DNA of 64,000 nt. It comes from CAVZCK01 sp963773735. Its GTDB lineage: Bacteria; Pseudomonadota; Alphaproteobacteria; Rhizobiales; Rhodomicrobiaceae. The DNA lies in NCBI GenBank assembly GCA_963773735.1, contig CAVZCK010000031.1:1-64000 (forward strand), in the 5' to 3' direction. Shown here in pieces: positions 1-9,087 of this stretch (its first letter is position 1; each line of letters starts with the position of its first letter). The notes below the pieces were generated by a model, which had not been told where the DNA came from, did not search any database, and was given only the letters and a program-made list of their open reading frames with translations. Both the position numbers and the translations under genes were made by a program.

Positions 1-192
1 CCGCCCGGAAGACATGGCCAGCCGCGATCGTGAACTCTCAAGGGCGATGACCGTTTTGCCACAAACGGCCGAGCCCGGGACGCCGATCCGCCTGCGCTTG
101 GCGCTTTTCGCATCGAAACGGTTCGACCGAGGCCGGCCTGCCGGAGCCCCCATGACCCAGCTCGCTCAAGCGAAGATGCCGATCCGGATAGC

Positions 193-909
193 GTGCGCAC
201 AGTGTCCGCTAGATCGCTTGAGCATTTCCGATCGTTTTCCGAGCGTGAATTGGCGTTCATGACGGGCTTCAAGATCGGCGAGTTTTCCGCCGGACCGGGC
301 GCGAGCATTCTCAAAGAGCAAACCAATTCGGCTCACCTCTATACGGTGCTTCAAGGATGGGCCTTCCGCTATAAGCAACTTGCTGACGGTCGCCGCCAGA
401 TTCTCAATTTTGCGCTGCCAGGGGACCTGCTCGGTCTGCAGACGTCGATGTTCGGCGAAATGGATCACTCGGTCGAGGCATTGACCGGAGTGACGCTGTG
501 CGTGTTTGCGCGCGAAAGATTTTGGCAGCTCTTCGAGGCCCATCCCGGTCTCGGCTTCGACGTAACCTGGCTGTCGACGCAGGAAGAAAGGACGCTCGGC
601 CAATATCTGACGGCTGTCGGCCAGAGGTCCGCGCGAAGCCGGCTTGCCTTCGTGTTGCTGCAGCTTTACCGGCGCTGCGAGCCGACCAACATGGCCGGCG
701 CGAACCGGATGCCCGCGCCATTCACGCAGCAGCATCTCGCCGACCTGCTCGGCCTGTGGCTGGTCCACACCAATAAGACCATCCGGCGGCTTGCGGACGA
801 AGGTTTGCTGAGCTGGAAAAAGGGTGTGATCGAGTTCCTCGACCGCGACTCTCTCGTCGAACTTGCCGAGATCGAGGACAAGCCGGTTCCGATTCGCCCT
901 TTCATCTGA
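193..909 (+). CDS. Crp/Fnr-family transcriptional regulator
   Basis: A 238-residue protein with an N-terminal cyclic-nucleotide-binding-type beta-roll (about residues 30-120) and a C-terminal Crp-type winged helix (about 160-225). The recognition region reads TQQHLADLLGLWLVHTNKTI. No N-terminal Fe-S cysteine cluster of the Fnr type is visible, so oxygen sensing by that route is unlikely; the effector is unknown. The start is GTG at 193; the frame is open back to a stop at 31-33 with no ATG, so the true start could differ by a few codons (ATG at 262 is the next). It converges on the downstream kinase with only 19 bases between the two stops. Such proteins in Hyphomicrobiales often regulate stress or microaerobic genes, but nothing here fixes the regulon. 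Confidence 0.85.
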   Translation: MRTVSARSLEHFRSFSERELAFMTGFKIGEFSAGPGASILKEQTNSAHLYTVLQGWAFRYKQLADGRRQILNFALPGDLLGLQTSMFGEMDHSVEALTGVTLCVFARERFWQLFEAHPGLGFDVTWLSTQEERTLGQYLTAVGQRSARSRLAFVLLQLYRRCEPTNMAGANRMPAPFTQQHLADLLGLWLVHTNKTIRRLADEGLLSWKKGVIEFLDRDSLVELAEIEDKPVPIRPFI

Positions 910-928
910 CATCGCGCTGCGCGCCTGA

Positions 929-2446
929 TCAGACGCTCCCGGCTTCCGGCGGCGGTTCCTGCTGCGCCAGGCTTTGCAATTCGCCATGGCTGATGACCCG
1001 AATCGCCGGCAGCGCCATCGTGCAGACGACGCCGGCCGACGCGAATTCGAGCGTCACCTTGCCGCCGAGCGCTTGCCCGACCACGCGTTCGAGAAGCGTT
1101 CGTCCAAATCCGTCCTCGACGCCAGCGGCGACCGGCGGACCGTCCAGCTCACGCCAAACCAGATGCAATTGTCCGCCCAGCCCATCGGCCGGGCTGGCAT
1201 CCGGTAGCTCGGAAATCGCCCAGAGAATTTCGACGACGCCGCCGGGCGAGGAGAGCGCCCCATGCTTCACCGCGTTTGTCGCAAGCTCGTGGATGGCAAG
1301 GCCGAGATTCTGAACGGCGACGGAGGTCATGAGCAGGTCCGGCCCCGCCATGCGGATGCGGTCGAGTTCCAGCTCGGATACGACGTCGAGCTGGCTGCCG
1401 ATGAGTTTGATGATCGAGGTTCCGCTCCAATCATCATTCACAAGCAGATCGTGAGACCGCGCCATCGAATTGAGGCGCGCTGAAAAGCGCCTGACAAACT
1501 CATCGACGTTTCGCGTTCGACGCGCCATCTGGCGAACCACGCCCTGAAGCACCGCTAGGAGGTTCTTCGAGCGATGGGTGACCTCGCGCATCAGGAGCTG
1601 CTGGCGCTGCTGCTGCTGCTTTTGTTCGGTAATATCGAAGGCGCAGGAAATCGTCCCGATCTGATTGCCGTCGGTGTCATAATCGGGCTGTGACCGCAGC
1701 ACATACCAGCGCGTGCCGTGCGGGAAGCGAATTTTGACCTCGCCCGACCGCTCTTCGCTGGTCTCCATCGCCAATCGCTTGACTTCGGCCATCGTCATCG
1801 CGGTATCAGGCGGGAAAAGATCCCAGTCGGTTTTTCCGATGAAGTCGCTTTCATGCGTTTGCGGCGGCTCGTTGAAAATCCAGGTGTAGCGGAGGTCAAT
1901 GTCCTGACGGAACAAGGTGATCGCCGAGCCGAGAATTGCCAGACGCATCTGCCGGTTTGCGCGTTCGAGCTCGTAAGACCGGCGGACAACGCTCTTTGCC
2001 AGTTCCGTGTTGGCCAGCGCCAGATCGCGCTGCTCCCGTTTCAGGAGCTCCGCATCGGAAACGGTCAGAAACATCCGCCCGTATTTGAGCGCTTTGCGGA
2101 TGGAGAGGAGAATGAGGAATGCTGCGGTGGACAGCACCGCCGCCGATATCAGCTTCAGTGCGGCTGCGACGAGCCCGTGATTGCTGCCGGAGGCAAGCGA
2201 TGGCAGGCCGAGGCTCAACGCCGCTGCCGAGAGGCCGAATGCGGCAAGCGCCAATGGGGCCGTAAGCCAGTTTCCAAAAAGCTCGCGCAAGCGGAGAGAG
2301 AAAAGAAGGGCAATCGATGTGAGCAAAAATGAGCCAGCCAGACATATATCGGAGAACAAACCCGCGAATGCCGATAAATTCACGGGGATCACCGCACCGA
2401 CCTCGCCGGGATGAACCGCAAAGCTCGCAAGACCATAGGACGTCAT
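929..2446 (-). CDS. HWE-family sensor histidine kinase with membrane and PAS domains
   Basis: About 505 residues. Four hydrophobic segments come first, then a PAS domain (around residues 180-285), a short glutamine-rich linker, and an HWE/HisKA_2 kinase core. Visible boxes are REVTHRSKNLLAVLQG with the phospho-accepting His, HELATNAVKHGAL (N box) and GFGRTLLER (G box). HWE kinases commonly feed PhyR, whose gene lies 340 bases upstream on the same strand, so it is a good candidate for the general stress response input. I prefer ATG at 2446 over the in-frame GTG at 2494, because a terminator-like hairpin with a T tract (2462-2486) lies between them. The gene is intact. Which ligand the PAS domain senses cannot be seen. 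Confidence 0.85.
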   Translation of the reverse strand: MTSYGLASFAVHPGEVGAVIPVNLSAFAGLFSDICLAGSFLLTSIALLFSLRLRELFGNWLTAPLALAAFGLSAAALSLGLPSLASGSNHGLVAAALKLISAAVLSTAAFLILLSIRKALKYGRMFLTVSDAELLKREQRDLALANTELAKSVVRRSYELERANRQMRLAILGSAITLFRQDIDLRYTWIFNEPPQTHESDFIGKTDWDLFPPDTAMTMAEVKRLAMETSEERSGEVKIRFPHGTRWYVLRSQPDYDTDGNQIGTISCAFDITEQKQQQQRQQLLMREVTHRSKNLLAVLQGVVRQMARRTRNVDEFVRRFSARLNSMARSHDLLVNDDWSGTSIIKLIGSQLDVVSELELDRIRMAGPDLLMTSVAVQNLGLAIHELATNAVKHGALSSPGGVVEILWAISELPDASPADGLGGQLHLVWRELDGPPVAAGVEDGFGRTLLERVVGQALGGKVTLEFASAGVVCTMALPAIRVISHGELQSLAQQEPPPEAGSV

Positions 2447-2461
2447 CCGCTCGGATAAGCG

Positions 2462-2486
2462 AAAAGGGACCGCCCGAAGCAGTCCC
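2462..2486 (-). terminator. Rho-independent terminator of the DUF1328 gene
   Basis: On the minus strand GGGACTGC, a TTCG tetraloop and GGCGGTCCC form a stem followed directly by TTTT. It sits 25 bases after the stop of the small membrane protein gene and before the chosen start of the kinase, so it probably isolates the strongly inducible small gene from the kinase. Confidence 0.6.
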
Positions 2487-2510
2487 TCCTTCACTCAAAG
2501 CCGCATCAGG

Positions 2511-2687
2511 TTAAACCCGTGGCGCTCCGCCTCGGACAAGATGAAAGATAAGCGACACCACGAACAGGATCAAGAAAAGATAGAATAGAAGCTGCGCAAT
2601 ACCCGCAGCGCCCGCCGCAATACCGCCAAACCCGAACACGGCGGCAATGATTGCGACAATAAGAAATGTCAGCGCCCAGCTTAGCAT
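2511..2687 (-). CDS. DUF1328 small membrane protein (YtjA type)
   Basis: A 58-residue protein beginning MLSWALTFLIVAIIAAVFGF, with two hydrophobic helices and the Gly/Ala-rich turn FGFGGIAAGAAGIAQ typical of DUF1328. The start at 2687 has a strong GGAGG seven bases upstream; a longer frame to 2747 would lack the family's usual N-terminus. Members are inner-membrane peptides of unknown activity that are often stress-induced. A consensus EcfG promoter is positioned just upstream (2721-2745) and a terminator just downstream, so this is likely a single-gene general-stress transcription unit. It lies between the HWE kinase and phyR. Confidence 0.85.
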   Translation of the reverse strand: MLSWALTFLIVAIIAAVFGFGGIAAGAAGIAQLLFYLFLILFVVSLIFHLVRGGAPRV

Positions 2688-2720
2688 TTTGACCTCCATC
2701 CTTGTTCCCACGATGAACCA

Positions 2721-2745
2721 AACGTTCAAACGCTCAGCCGGTTCC
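2721..2745 (-). promoter_or_regulatory. EcfG-type (general stress sigma factor) promoter
   Basis: The minus strand reads GGAAC, 16 bases, CGTT. This matches the alphaproteobacterial sigma-EcfG consensus (GGAAC, 16-17 bp, CGTT). It lies 34 bases upstream of the DUF1328 start codon and inside a PhyR/NepR locus, which makes it convincing. Confidence 0.75.
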
Positions 2746-2787
2746 ACCGGACGAGTCCATGTCGTTTTCGATGGGTTGGCCGGGCCG

Positions 2788-3598
2788 CTACGCCCTCGCT
2801 TTGCCCTTGCGGGCTTTCTGGTCGAAGAACAGCGCCTGGGAGGTGACCGTCTTGACCTGATTGGGATCGAAGGGCTTGGTGATCAAGAATGCCGGCTCGG
2901 GTCTCTCGCCGGTCAGCAGGCGCTCCGGGAAAGCGGTGATGAAGACGACCGGCGCTTCGAATGAGGCCAGAAGATCGTTGACGGCGTCGAGACCGGAACT
3001 CCCATCGGCAAGCTGAATGTCCGAAAGAACGAGTTCCGGCCGTTGCCTGGCAGCGAGTTCGACCGCCTCCGCCCGCGTGCTGGCGGTGCCGATGACGCGA
3101 TGCCCCATCTCCTGCATCAGGCTTTCCAGATCCATCGCGATCAGCGGCTCGTCCTCGATGATCAGGACATCGGTCGCCACCTGGCTGGCAATGTCCTGGC
3201 TGGCCTCATCGATGAGTCCGCTCACCGTCTCCTCGTCAACGCCAAGGATCTCGGCGGCTTCAGAAACCGTAAACCCTTCCATACTGACGAGGAGGAACGC
3301 TTGGCGAGGGCGCGGTGTTAGCCCTTGCAGACGCCGGTCCGCGGACGCAACGGTTGGATCGGCCGGAGCCGTGTCGGGAACATGATTGATGGCGACCGAG
3401 TTCCACAATCCGAGAAGTGTGGCATAGAGCGCCAGCTTGGGAGTTCTCATAGTCGCTCAGCACGCTGCGGTCGGCGACAAGAGCTTCAAGCGTTTGAATG
3501 ATGTAGGCGTCCCCGCTTTGTTGGCTCCCCGAAAGAGCGCGTGCAAAGCGTCTTGCGTAGGGCAAATGGCTTCTCAGTTCATGCGCGAGCGTATCCAT
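2788..3598 (-). CDS. phyR: PhyR, anti-anti-sigma response regulator (one frameshift)
   Basis: PhyR has a sigma-like N-terminal half that binds the anti-sigma factor NepR once the C-terminal receiver is phosphorylated, which frees EcfG. The N-terminal frame (from 3598) begins MDTLAHELRSHLPYARRFAR and carries the ECF-like SGSQQSGDAY segment. The frame changes near 3441-3450 and continues PKLALYATLLGLWNSVAINH. The receiver then shows IEDEPLIAMD, the phospho-acceptor in LVLSDIQLADG, VFITAF and FLITKPFD. Removing one base at the break restores a continuous protein of about 269 residues, the normal family size. It is divergent from nepR with 199 bases between. PhyR is a core regulator, so a sequence error is more likely than a pseudogene. 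Confidence 0.9.
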
Positions 3599-3797
3599 GT
3601 GGTCCCCTGGGCGGCCAAGCGGATGTATCCAGTTGGTGATGCGATTTAATCACTACGACGACGAGCGGTCTATAAACAAAGACATACGGAGCGCATACTG
3701 ATCCGCTGCTTCGATGAAATCGAAGGTTGTAAAGAGGTGACAATGGCGAAACAGTATTCAGTGTTTTCATAAGAAGCAACGCTAAAAGCGATGAACG

Positions 3798-4046
3798 ATG
3801 GATGCAGTGGCTAACAAAAGACTGAGAAAGCCTAAACCAACCGAGACGTTCATTGGTCGGCAGATCGGCTCAAAGCTCAAAAAGTTGTATTCCGAGATCC
3901 TGGCAGAGCCGGTTCCGGATCGCTTTTTCGAGCTCATCGATCGGTTGAACGTGGGAACGCAAGCTGGGGAAGGCAAGCCGGACGACGCCGGCGCGGCGGG
4001 CGGAAGATCAGCGCCCACAAGCGGGAAACGCTCCCAAAAGACATAG
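3798..4046 (+). CDS. nepR: NepR family anti-sigma factor
   Basis: An 82-residue protein with the NepR signature: FIGRQIGSKLKKLYSEILAE followed by PVPDRFFELIDRLN. These two helices clamp the EcfG sigma factor, and phosphorylated PhyR takes them over. The C-terminal third is low-complexity and polar, as is usual. It is divergent from phyR, the canonical arrangement, but no ecfG gene follows within the window: the next gene is an unrelated membrane protein on the other strand. ecfG must therefore be elsewhere. I saw no GGAAC/CGTT promoter in the 199-base divergent region. Confidence 0.85.
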   Translation: MDAVANKRLRKPKPTETFIGRQIGSKLKKLYSEILAEPVPDRFFELIDRLNVGTQAGEGKPDDAGAAGGRSAPTSGKRSQKT

Positions 4047-4085
4047 AGCGCGGCGTCAGCTTCCGCACAATTCTCCGCCGGCCGC

Positions 4086-4454
4086 TCAGTTTGCGAGTTC
4101 GGTGTAGATGACGAACGGCCAGACGAGCACGATCAGGGCGGAGGTCGCTGCGACGCCGAGCGGTATGGCGTCAAGCCCTCGTTTTACGACCAGAGGCAGG
4201 ACCACCAGAACCAGAAACAGAGCTTTGTATACGACCTGCAAAATCAGGATGCCAATCATCAGCTGCGGCTTCGCGAGGCCGATCAGCGAGCAGACGAGGA
4301 TCGCGGTCCATAGACAGCCGACGAGCATGCGCAACTCTGGCGCATGTTGCATTTTGTTCTCGAAGACGAGCCTCATCGAGGCCGGCGACAACAGCGTCGT
4401 CAGCCCGACAGGGACGAGAACCAGAACGTTAAAGAGATAAGCCGCGCGCAGCAT
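4086..4454 (-). CDS. Hypothetical four-helix membrane protein
   Basis: A 122-residue hydrophobic protein starting MLRAAYLFNVLVLVPVG. ATG 4454 is chosen because a GGAG lies six bases upstream. Four hydrophobic segments are visible (about residues 5-25, 45-62, 68-90, 98-118) with a short charged segment in between. I recognise no family. It converges on nepR with 39 bases between the stops. Base composition matches its neighbours. No function can be proposed. Confidence 0.6.
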   Translation of the reverse strand: MLRAAYLFNVLVLVPVGLTTLLSPASMRLVFENKMQHAPELRMLVGCLWTAILVCSLIGLAKPQLMIGILILQVVYKALFLVLVVLPLVVKRGLDAIPLGVAATSALIVLVWPFVIYTELAN

Positions 4455-4794
4455 CGGGCGCTCCGTTGGCTGAAGTGAACCTGAATCTCGCTCCAACCCT
4501 AGAGGCAGGATGCCGACGCCGATACGCGTCCAGAACGCGCAGGACTAAAAGTCGCTGCGGTTCATGGAGCGGCGGTGCCCATTGGTTCGGCCGACGAGCC
4601 TGCCGCTGTCACAACCCGGCCCCGCCGATCCGTCGCCCTCAGCCCTTTTTCCGCTCGACATTATGCATTTCTCGCCCGATCCTGGTTGGCGCAGGCGGCA
4701 CTGAGGGGAAGCGCGGGCGTGTGGCACGCTCAGCGTCTTTCATCTCGCAAAAAAACGAAAAGCCGCGCCAAATATGAACAGGGAGGAAATCGGA
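4455..4794. other. Intergenic region, no gene recognised
   Basis: The stretch between the membrane protein and the ABC binding protein. Only short open frames occur, and none has a start with a ribosome binding site and a recognisable product. The promoter of the importer operon presumably lies here; GGGAGG at 4781-4786 is the binding-protein ribosome binding site. Confidence 0.4.
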
Positions 4795-6092
4795 ATGATG
4801 CGTAAGCTTACGCCCGTCATCGCCGCGCTCGCATTTGACGCTCATGGGAAGCGCTCAGCCGCTCTCCGCGCAGGAAACCGTCAAACTCGGCATCGTGTCT
4901 TTTCTGACCGGTCCGGCTGCCGGCCCGTTCGGCGTGCCCGGAAAGAATGCCGCAGATATCGTCATCGCCGGCATCAATGACGGCTCGATCCCGGCGCCTT
5001 ATGCCTCGAAGGGCCTCGGCGGCGCAACCATCGAGCCGGTCTTCGTCGATGAGGCCGGGCCCGCGGCGACGCAGGTCACCGAATACCGCAATCTCGTGCA
5101 GCGCTCGGGCGTCGACGCGGTCGTCGGCTATATCTCCTCCGGCAATTGCCTCGCGGTTGCTCCGGTGGCCGAAGAGCTGAAGACACTTGACGCTCCTCTA
5201 TGATTGCGGCACGCCGCGCATCTTCGAGGAAGCCAAATACGACTATGTGTTCCGGGTCACGGCTCACGCGACCCAGGATAATGTCGCCGCCGCGCGCTAC
5301 GTGCTCGACAAGATGGCCGGCCTCGGATCCTTCTCCGGCATCAATCAGAACTATGCCTGGGGCCAGGATTCCTGGCGCGACTTCACCCTCGCCATGAAGG
5401 CGCTCAAGCCCGACGCAACCGTCGATCGCGAACTTATGCCAAAACTGTTTGCCGGGGAATATGGCGCCGAGATCACGACGCTCCTGACCTCCGGCTCGAA
5501 GGTCATTCATACGAGCCTATGGGGCGGCGATCTTGAAAGCTTCGTGCTTCAGGCGGACGCCCGCGCCCTGCCGGCCCGCTCGACATTGGTGATGACGGCC
5601 GGCGAGTCGGCGATGTTCAGGCTCGGCAACAAAATGCCCGATGGCGCAATCATCGGTGCGCGCGGACAGCATGGCGTGTTGGCCCCTGACAGCCCGCTCA
5701 ACAGCTGGTTCCGCAAGGCTTATGAAGCGAAGTTCAACGCCGAGCCGACCTATCCGTCCTACCACATGGCACAGTCGTTGCTGGGCTTGAAATATGCCTG
5801 GGACAAAGCGGCTGCGGCCAATGGCGGCAAGCGTCCGACCAAGGAACAGGTCGCCGCTGCTCTGAAAGGCGCCGAGTTTCAAGGCCCGAGCGGAACCATC
5901 AGAATGGCGCTCGGCAACGGTCATCAGGGCATCTCCGACATGGCTTACGGCACCTACAAGTTCGACACCAAAACCAATAAGCCCGAGATCGTCGACATCG
6001 TCCGCTATCCGGCGGAATGCGTGAATCCGCCTCCCGGCCAGACGTCCGTCGAGTGGATCAAAGCGGGAATGCCCGGCGCGAAATGTAAATGA
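4795..6092 (+). CDS. ABC transporter substrate-binding protein, branched-chain amino acid type (two frameshifts)
   Basis: A periplasmic type I binding protein of the LivJ/Peripla_BP_6 family. It begins MMRKLTPVIAALAL with a typical signal peptide ending near LSAQE, and the mature part starts TVKLGIVSFLTGPAA. ATG 4795 follows GGGAGGAAAT. The frame is broken twice: near 4835 (an extra T before TTGACGCTC) and near 5187 (an extra T in ACACTTGACG, where CTG restores the reading). With both corrected the protein is about 432 residues, normal for this family. It heads a livHMGF importer next to an acyl-CoA degradation operon and a reductase, so the ligand is more likely an aromatic, alicyclic or branched carboxylate than an amino acid. 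Confidence 0.85.
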
Positions 6093-6148
6093 TGCTAATT
6101 CCGGGTGATTGTTTCCGCCTACCAGGTCGTCGGCAACTGACGGAACAG

Positions 6149-6307
6149 CCCCCTCACCCGGCCGCCTTCGGCGTCCGCCCTCTCCCGCGAGGGGAGAGGG
6201 CTAATCCGTGCAAGTTGAAAGGCACGGTCTCGCCACATCCGCTATATGCCCTCTCCCCTCGCGGGAGAGGGCGGCGAGGTCCACCAGGACCGAGCCGGGT
6301 GAGGGGG
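6149..6307. repeat. Palindromic intergenic element (nested inverted repeats)
   Basis: Outer arms CCCCCTCACCCGG (6149-6161) and its complement (6295-6307) enclose two copies of a perfect small hairpin, GCCCTCTCCCGCGAGGGG at 6177-6201 and its mirror at 6248-6272. This is the architecture of the dispersed palindromes common in Hyphomicrobiales intergenic DNA. It separates the binding protein from livH and could fold in mRNA, lowering expression of the membrane components relative to the binding protein. The rest of the 6093-6427 gap holds no gene. Confidence 0.8.
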
Positions 6308-6427
6308 CCTTTCACGGCCCGTGTTGCATTCCGCGCAGTGCGCCACACGGCAAGACCGGGAAAGAATTCGACTGCTGAATACGGTTTCTGATCTCTGGCC
6401 GCCCTGTGCGGCAAGGGGGACACCACG

Positions 6428-7321
6428 ATGCTGATCAGCGCCATCGTCATGGACGGCCTCGTCTATACGGCCTACCTGTTCATCGTGGCGGTCGGGCTCA
6501 GCCTGATTTTCGGCGTCATGAAAATCCTGAATGTCGCCCATGGCGGCTGCTACGCCTTCGGTGCCTATTCCGCCGCGACCGCGGTCGGCATCTATTTCGA
6601 TCACGGGCTTCCGGTCGCGCTCGGATTTTTGCTCATGGCGCTGTCCGCCGTCCTGGTCGGAGCACTGATCGGCGTCATGCTGGAGCGCGGCTTGCTTCGC
6701 CATTTCTATGACCGCGACGAGATTACGATCGTCCTCGTGACCTATGCGGCATCGTTGATCCTTGAGGCGATGCTGATCCTTATCTGGGGGCCGGGCTCGC
6801 TGCTCGCCTATCAGCCGATGCTGGCCGCTGGCAACTTCGTCGCCGGCGATCTCGTCATCTCCAACTACGATATCGGCCTCGTCGTCTGCGCGGCCGTCAT
6901 CGCCGTCCTGGCGCAGATCGGACTGAACCACAGCCGCATCGGCCGAATCCTCCGTGCCGTGATCCATGACCGGGAGATGGCCGCCGCCGTCGGGATCAAT
7001 GTGAGCCGCGTCTTTCTGGTCACTTTTGCGCTCGGCGCGGCGCTCGGTGCTCTTGGCGGCGCGCTGATGGCGCCGAAAATTTCCGTGACGCTCGGAATCG
7101 GCGTCGAAGTGATCGTGCTGGCGTTTGCGGTTGTCGCCATCGGCGGCATGGGCTCCATTCAGGGAGCGATGCTCGGCGCTCTGATCGTCGGGCTTTCGCG
7201 CGCTGTCGCCGTCCACCTGCTGCCGGAAGTCGAGATGTTCGTGATCTATGCGATCATGGCGCTGGTGCTGGCATTCAGACCTTCGGGCTTGTTCGTGCGC
7301 CCGCAACCCCGAAAGATTTGA
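6428..7321 (+). CDS. livH: Branched-chain-type ABC transporter permease LivH
   Basis: A 297-residue inner-membrane permease with about eight hydrophobic helices and the family signature GLSLIFGVMKILNVAHGG near the N-terminus. ARG...GRILRAVIHDREMAAAVGIN in the cytoplasmic loop is the EAA-like region contacting the ATPases. It pairs with LivM downstream (9-base gap). It is intact, in contrast to the binding-protein gene before it. The substrate is inferred from the neighbouring acyl-CoA genes rather than from this sequence. Confidence 0.88.
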   Translation: MLISAIVMDGLVYTAYLFIVAVGLSLIFGVMKILNVAHGGCYAFGAYSAATAVGIYFDHGLPVALGFLLMALSAVLVGALIGVMLERGLLRHFYDRDEITIVLVTYAASLILEAMLILIWGPGSLLAYQPMLAAGNFVAGDLVISNYDIGLVVCAAVIAVLAQIGLNHSRIGRILRAVIHDREMAAAVGINVSRVFLVTFALGAALGALGGALMAPKISVTLGIGVEVIVLAFAVVAIGGMGSIQGAMLGALIVGLSRAVAVHLLPEVEMFVIYAIMALVLAFRPSGLFVRPQPRKI

Positions 7322-7330
7322 GGAGCGGCC

Positions 7331-8299
7331 ATGACCGTCGCCTTCAGCCTCGGCCTCGTCACATTCGTGGCGCTCGGCTTCGCTCCGTGGGTGCTGCCGA
7401 CATGGATCGTCGGCCTGACCACCATCGCGCTCGGAAACGGGCTTGTCGTGCTCGGCCTCATCGTGCTGTGGCGCGCCGGTCTGGTATCGTTCGGGCAGGC
7501 GCTCTATTTCGCGCTCGGCGCTTATAGCGCCGCCATGATCCTGCGCTCGACGCCGATCACCGATGCGATCGCTCTCGTCATCATCGCCATGCTGATCGGC
7601 GGCGCCGTGTCCCTCTTCATCGGCTTTCTGCTGGCAAGGTACCGCGAGATCTTCTTCGCCATGCTCAGCCTTGCCCTGTCGATGATTCTTTACGGCCTGC
7701 TGGTGAAAAGCGCGGCCTTGGGCTCAACCGACGGATTCAATGTCGGCACGTTCACGCTCTTCGGTCATCCGCTCGAAGGCGAAGAGCGCGCCAAAGGCGT
7801 CTACTGGCTGGCGCTCGCCTTCGCCGCTCTGGCAACCTTGGCCGTCTCCGCCTACTGGCGCTCGGTCGCCGGCGCCTCGGCCATCCCCTTGCGCGAGAAC
7901 GAGATCCGAGTCGAATATCTGGGCGTTTCAGCGAACAGGCTCGTCCATCTCAAAGTGATCATCGCTGGCATCCTGGCCGCTGCGGGCGGCGCGATCGTTG
8001 CCATGTCCGTCGGCCATGTCGACCCGGATATGGCCTATTGGACGACATCGGGCGGGTTCGTCTTCGTGGCCATCATGGCGGGCCCGGCTTCCGTGATTGG
8101 CGCCTTCATCGGCTCGGTGGTCTTCGAGCTTGTGCGGACGGAGGCGCTCGCGATCTTCCCCAATGGCTGGCAGCTGATCCTCGGCTCGGTGCTGCTGGCC
8201 ACGATCATGTTCTTCCCCAGCGGAATCGGCTCGCTGTTCACCTGGCGCGCGCGGCCGCCGGCCGAGCCCGTCGGCGAGCCACGGAGGGTAGAGCCGTGA
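7331..8299 (+). CDS. livM: Branched-chain-type ABC transporter permease LivM
   Basis: A 322-residue permease with eight to ten hydrophobic helices and the LivM segments VSFGQALYFALGAYSAAM and ENEIRVEYLGVSANRLVHLK (the cytoplasmic coupling loop). It overlaps the following ATPase gene: its TGA (8297-8299) shares bases with the GTG start of livG. The four-gene set livH-M-G-F is translationally coupled and intact over 3.3 kb, an island without indels. Confidence 0.88.
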   Translation: MTVAFSLGLVTFVALGFAPWVLPTWIVGLTTIALGNGLVVLGLIVLWRAGLVSFGQALYFALGAYSAAMILRSTPITDAIALVIIAMLIGGAVSLFIGFLLARYREIFFAMLSLALSMILYGLLVKSAALGSTDGFNVGTFTLFGHPLEGEERAKGVYWLALAFAALATLAVSAYWRSVAGASAIPLRENEIRVEYLGVSANRLVHLKVIIAGILAAAGGAIVAMSVGHVDPDMAYWTTSGGFVFVAIMAGPASVIGAFIGSVVFELVRTEALAIFPNGWQLILGSVLLATIMFFPSGIGSLFTWRARPPAEPVGEPRRVEP

Positions 8300-9087
8300 A
8301 TCCGGTCATCGCGGTGCGCGACCTTGAGAAAAGCTTCGACGGATTCCGTGCGATCCATGGCATCAGCCTGGACATTGCGCCGCGCCAGATCACGGGCATC
8401 ATCGGCGCAAACGGAGCCGGCAAGACCACCTTCGTCAATATGATCACCGGCCATCTGAAGCCCTCGCGCGGCACCATCGCATTCGAGGGCCGGGACATCA
8501 CCGGCCTGCCCTCGCGCACGGTGGCAAGGCTCGGCATCTCGCGCTCATTTCAGGTGCCTCAAACGTTCCCCTCGCTCAGCGTGGAGGAAAACATCGCCAT
8601 CGCCGCGGCGATTGCGACGACGCCGCAAAGCATCGTCTCGCAGATGCTGACGCCGTTCATGCGCCGCGAGACCTTCGAGACGGTTGCGGAGATCACGCGC
8701 CGGTTCCAGCTCACGCCCTATCGCGACAAGCCGGCGCTGCAATTGCCGCAAGGCGTCCGCAAGATCCTCGATATCGCCATGGCCGTCGTCAGCCGGCCGC
8801 GCGTCATCCTTCTCGACGAGCCGACGAGCGGCATCTCCATCGAGGAAAAATACGGCCTGATGGAGATCGTCATCGATGCGCTGGCGGTGAACGACATGAC
8901 GATCCTGTTCGTCGAGCATGACATGGACATCATTGCCCGCTTTGCCGACCGCGTGTTCGCCCTTTACGAGGGAACGGTTCTCGCCGACGGTCCGCCCGGT
9001 GAGGTGCTGGGCAATGCGCAGGTGCAGCAATTCGTGGCCGGCACGCCGCATGTCCCGGTCCGCGAGGCGGAGGCGAGCCATGCTTGA
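8296..9087 (+). CDS. livG: Branched-chain-type ABC transporter ATP-binding protein LivG
   Basis: A 263-residue ATPase. Walker A is GANGAGKTT, Walker B is VILLDEPTSG, and the H-loop lies in FVEHDMD. The signature region before Walker B is LQLPQGVRKILDIAMA, which departs from the usual LSGGQ and reads LPQGVRK, typical of several LivG-like subfamilies that import aromatic or urea-like ligands. The start is GTG 8296, overlapping the livM stop. The C-terminus overlaps livF by eight bases. Confidence 0.87.
   Translation: MNPVIAVRDLEKSFDGFRAIHGISLDIAPRQITGIIGANGAGKTTFVNMITGHLKPSRGTIAFEGRDITGLPSRTVARLGISRSFQVPQTFPSLSVEENIAIAAAIATTPQSIVSQMLTPFMRRETFETVAEITRRFQLTPYRDKPALQLPQGVRKILDIAMAVVSRPRVILLDEPTSGISIEEKYGLMEIVIDALAVNDMTILFVEHDMDIIARFADRVFALYEGTVLADGPPGEVLGNAQVQQFVAGTPHVPVREAEASHA

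Noticed and set aside
166..987. Long open frame antisense to the Crp/Fnr gene
   Set aside because: Arg/Glu-rich composition without domains, wholly antisense to a recognised gene: a GC-rich shadow frame.
6242..7306. 354-codon antisense frame over livH
   Set aside because: His/Asp/Gln-rich, no recognisable fold, mirrors the LivH coding frame.
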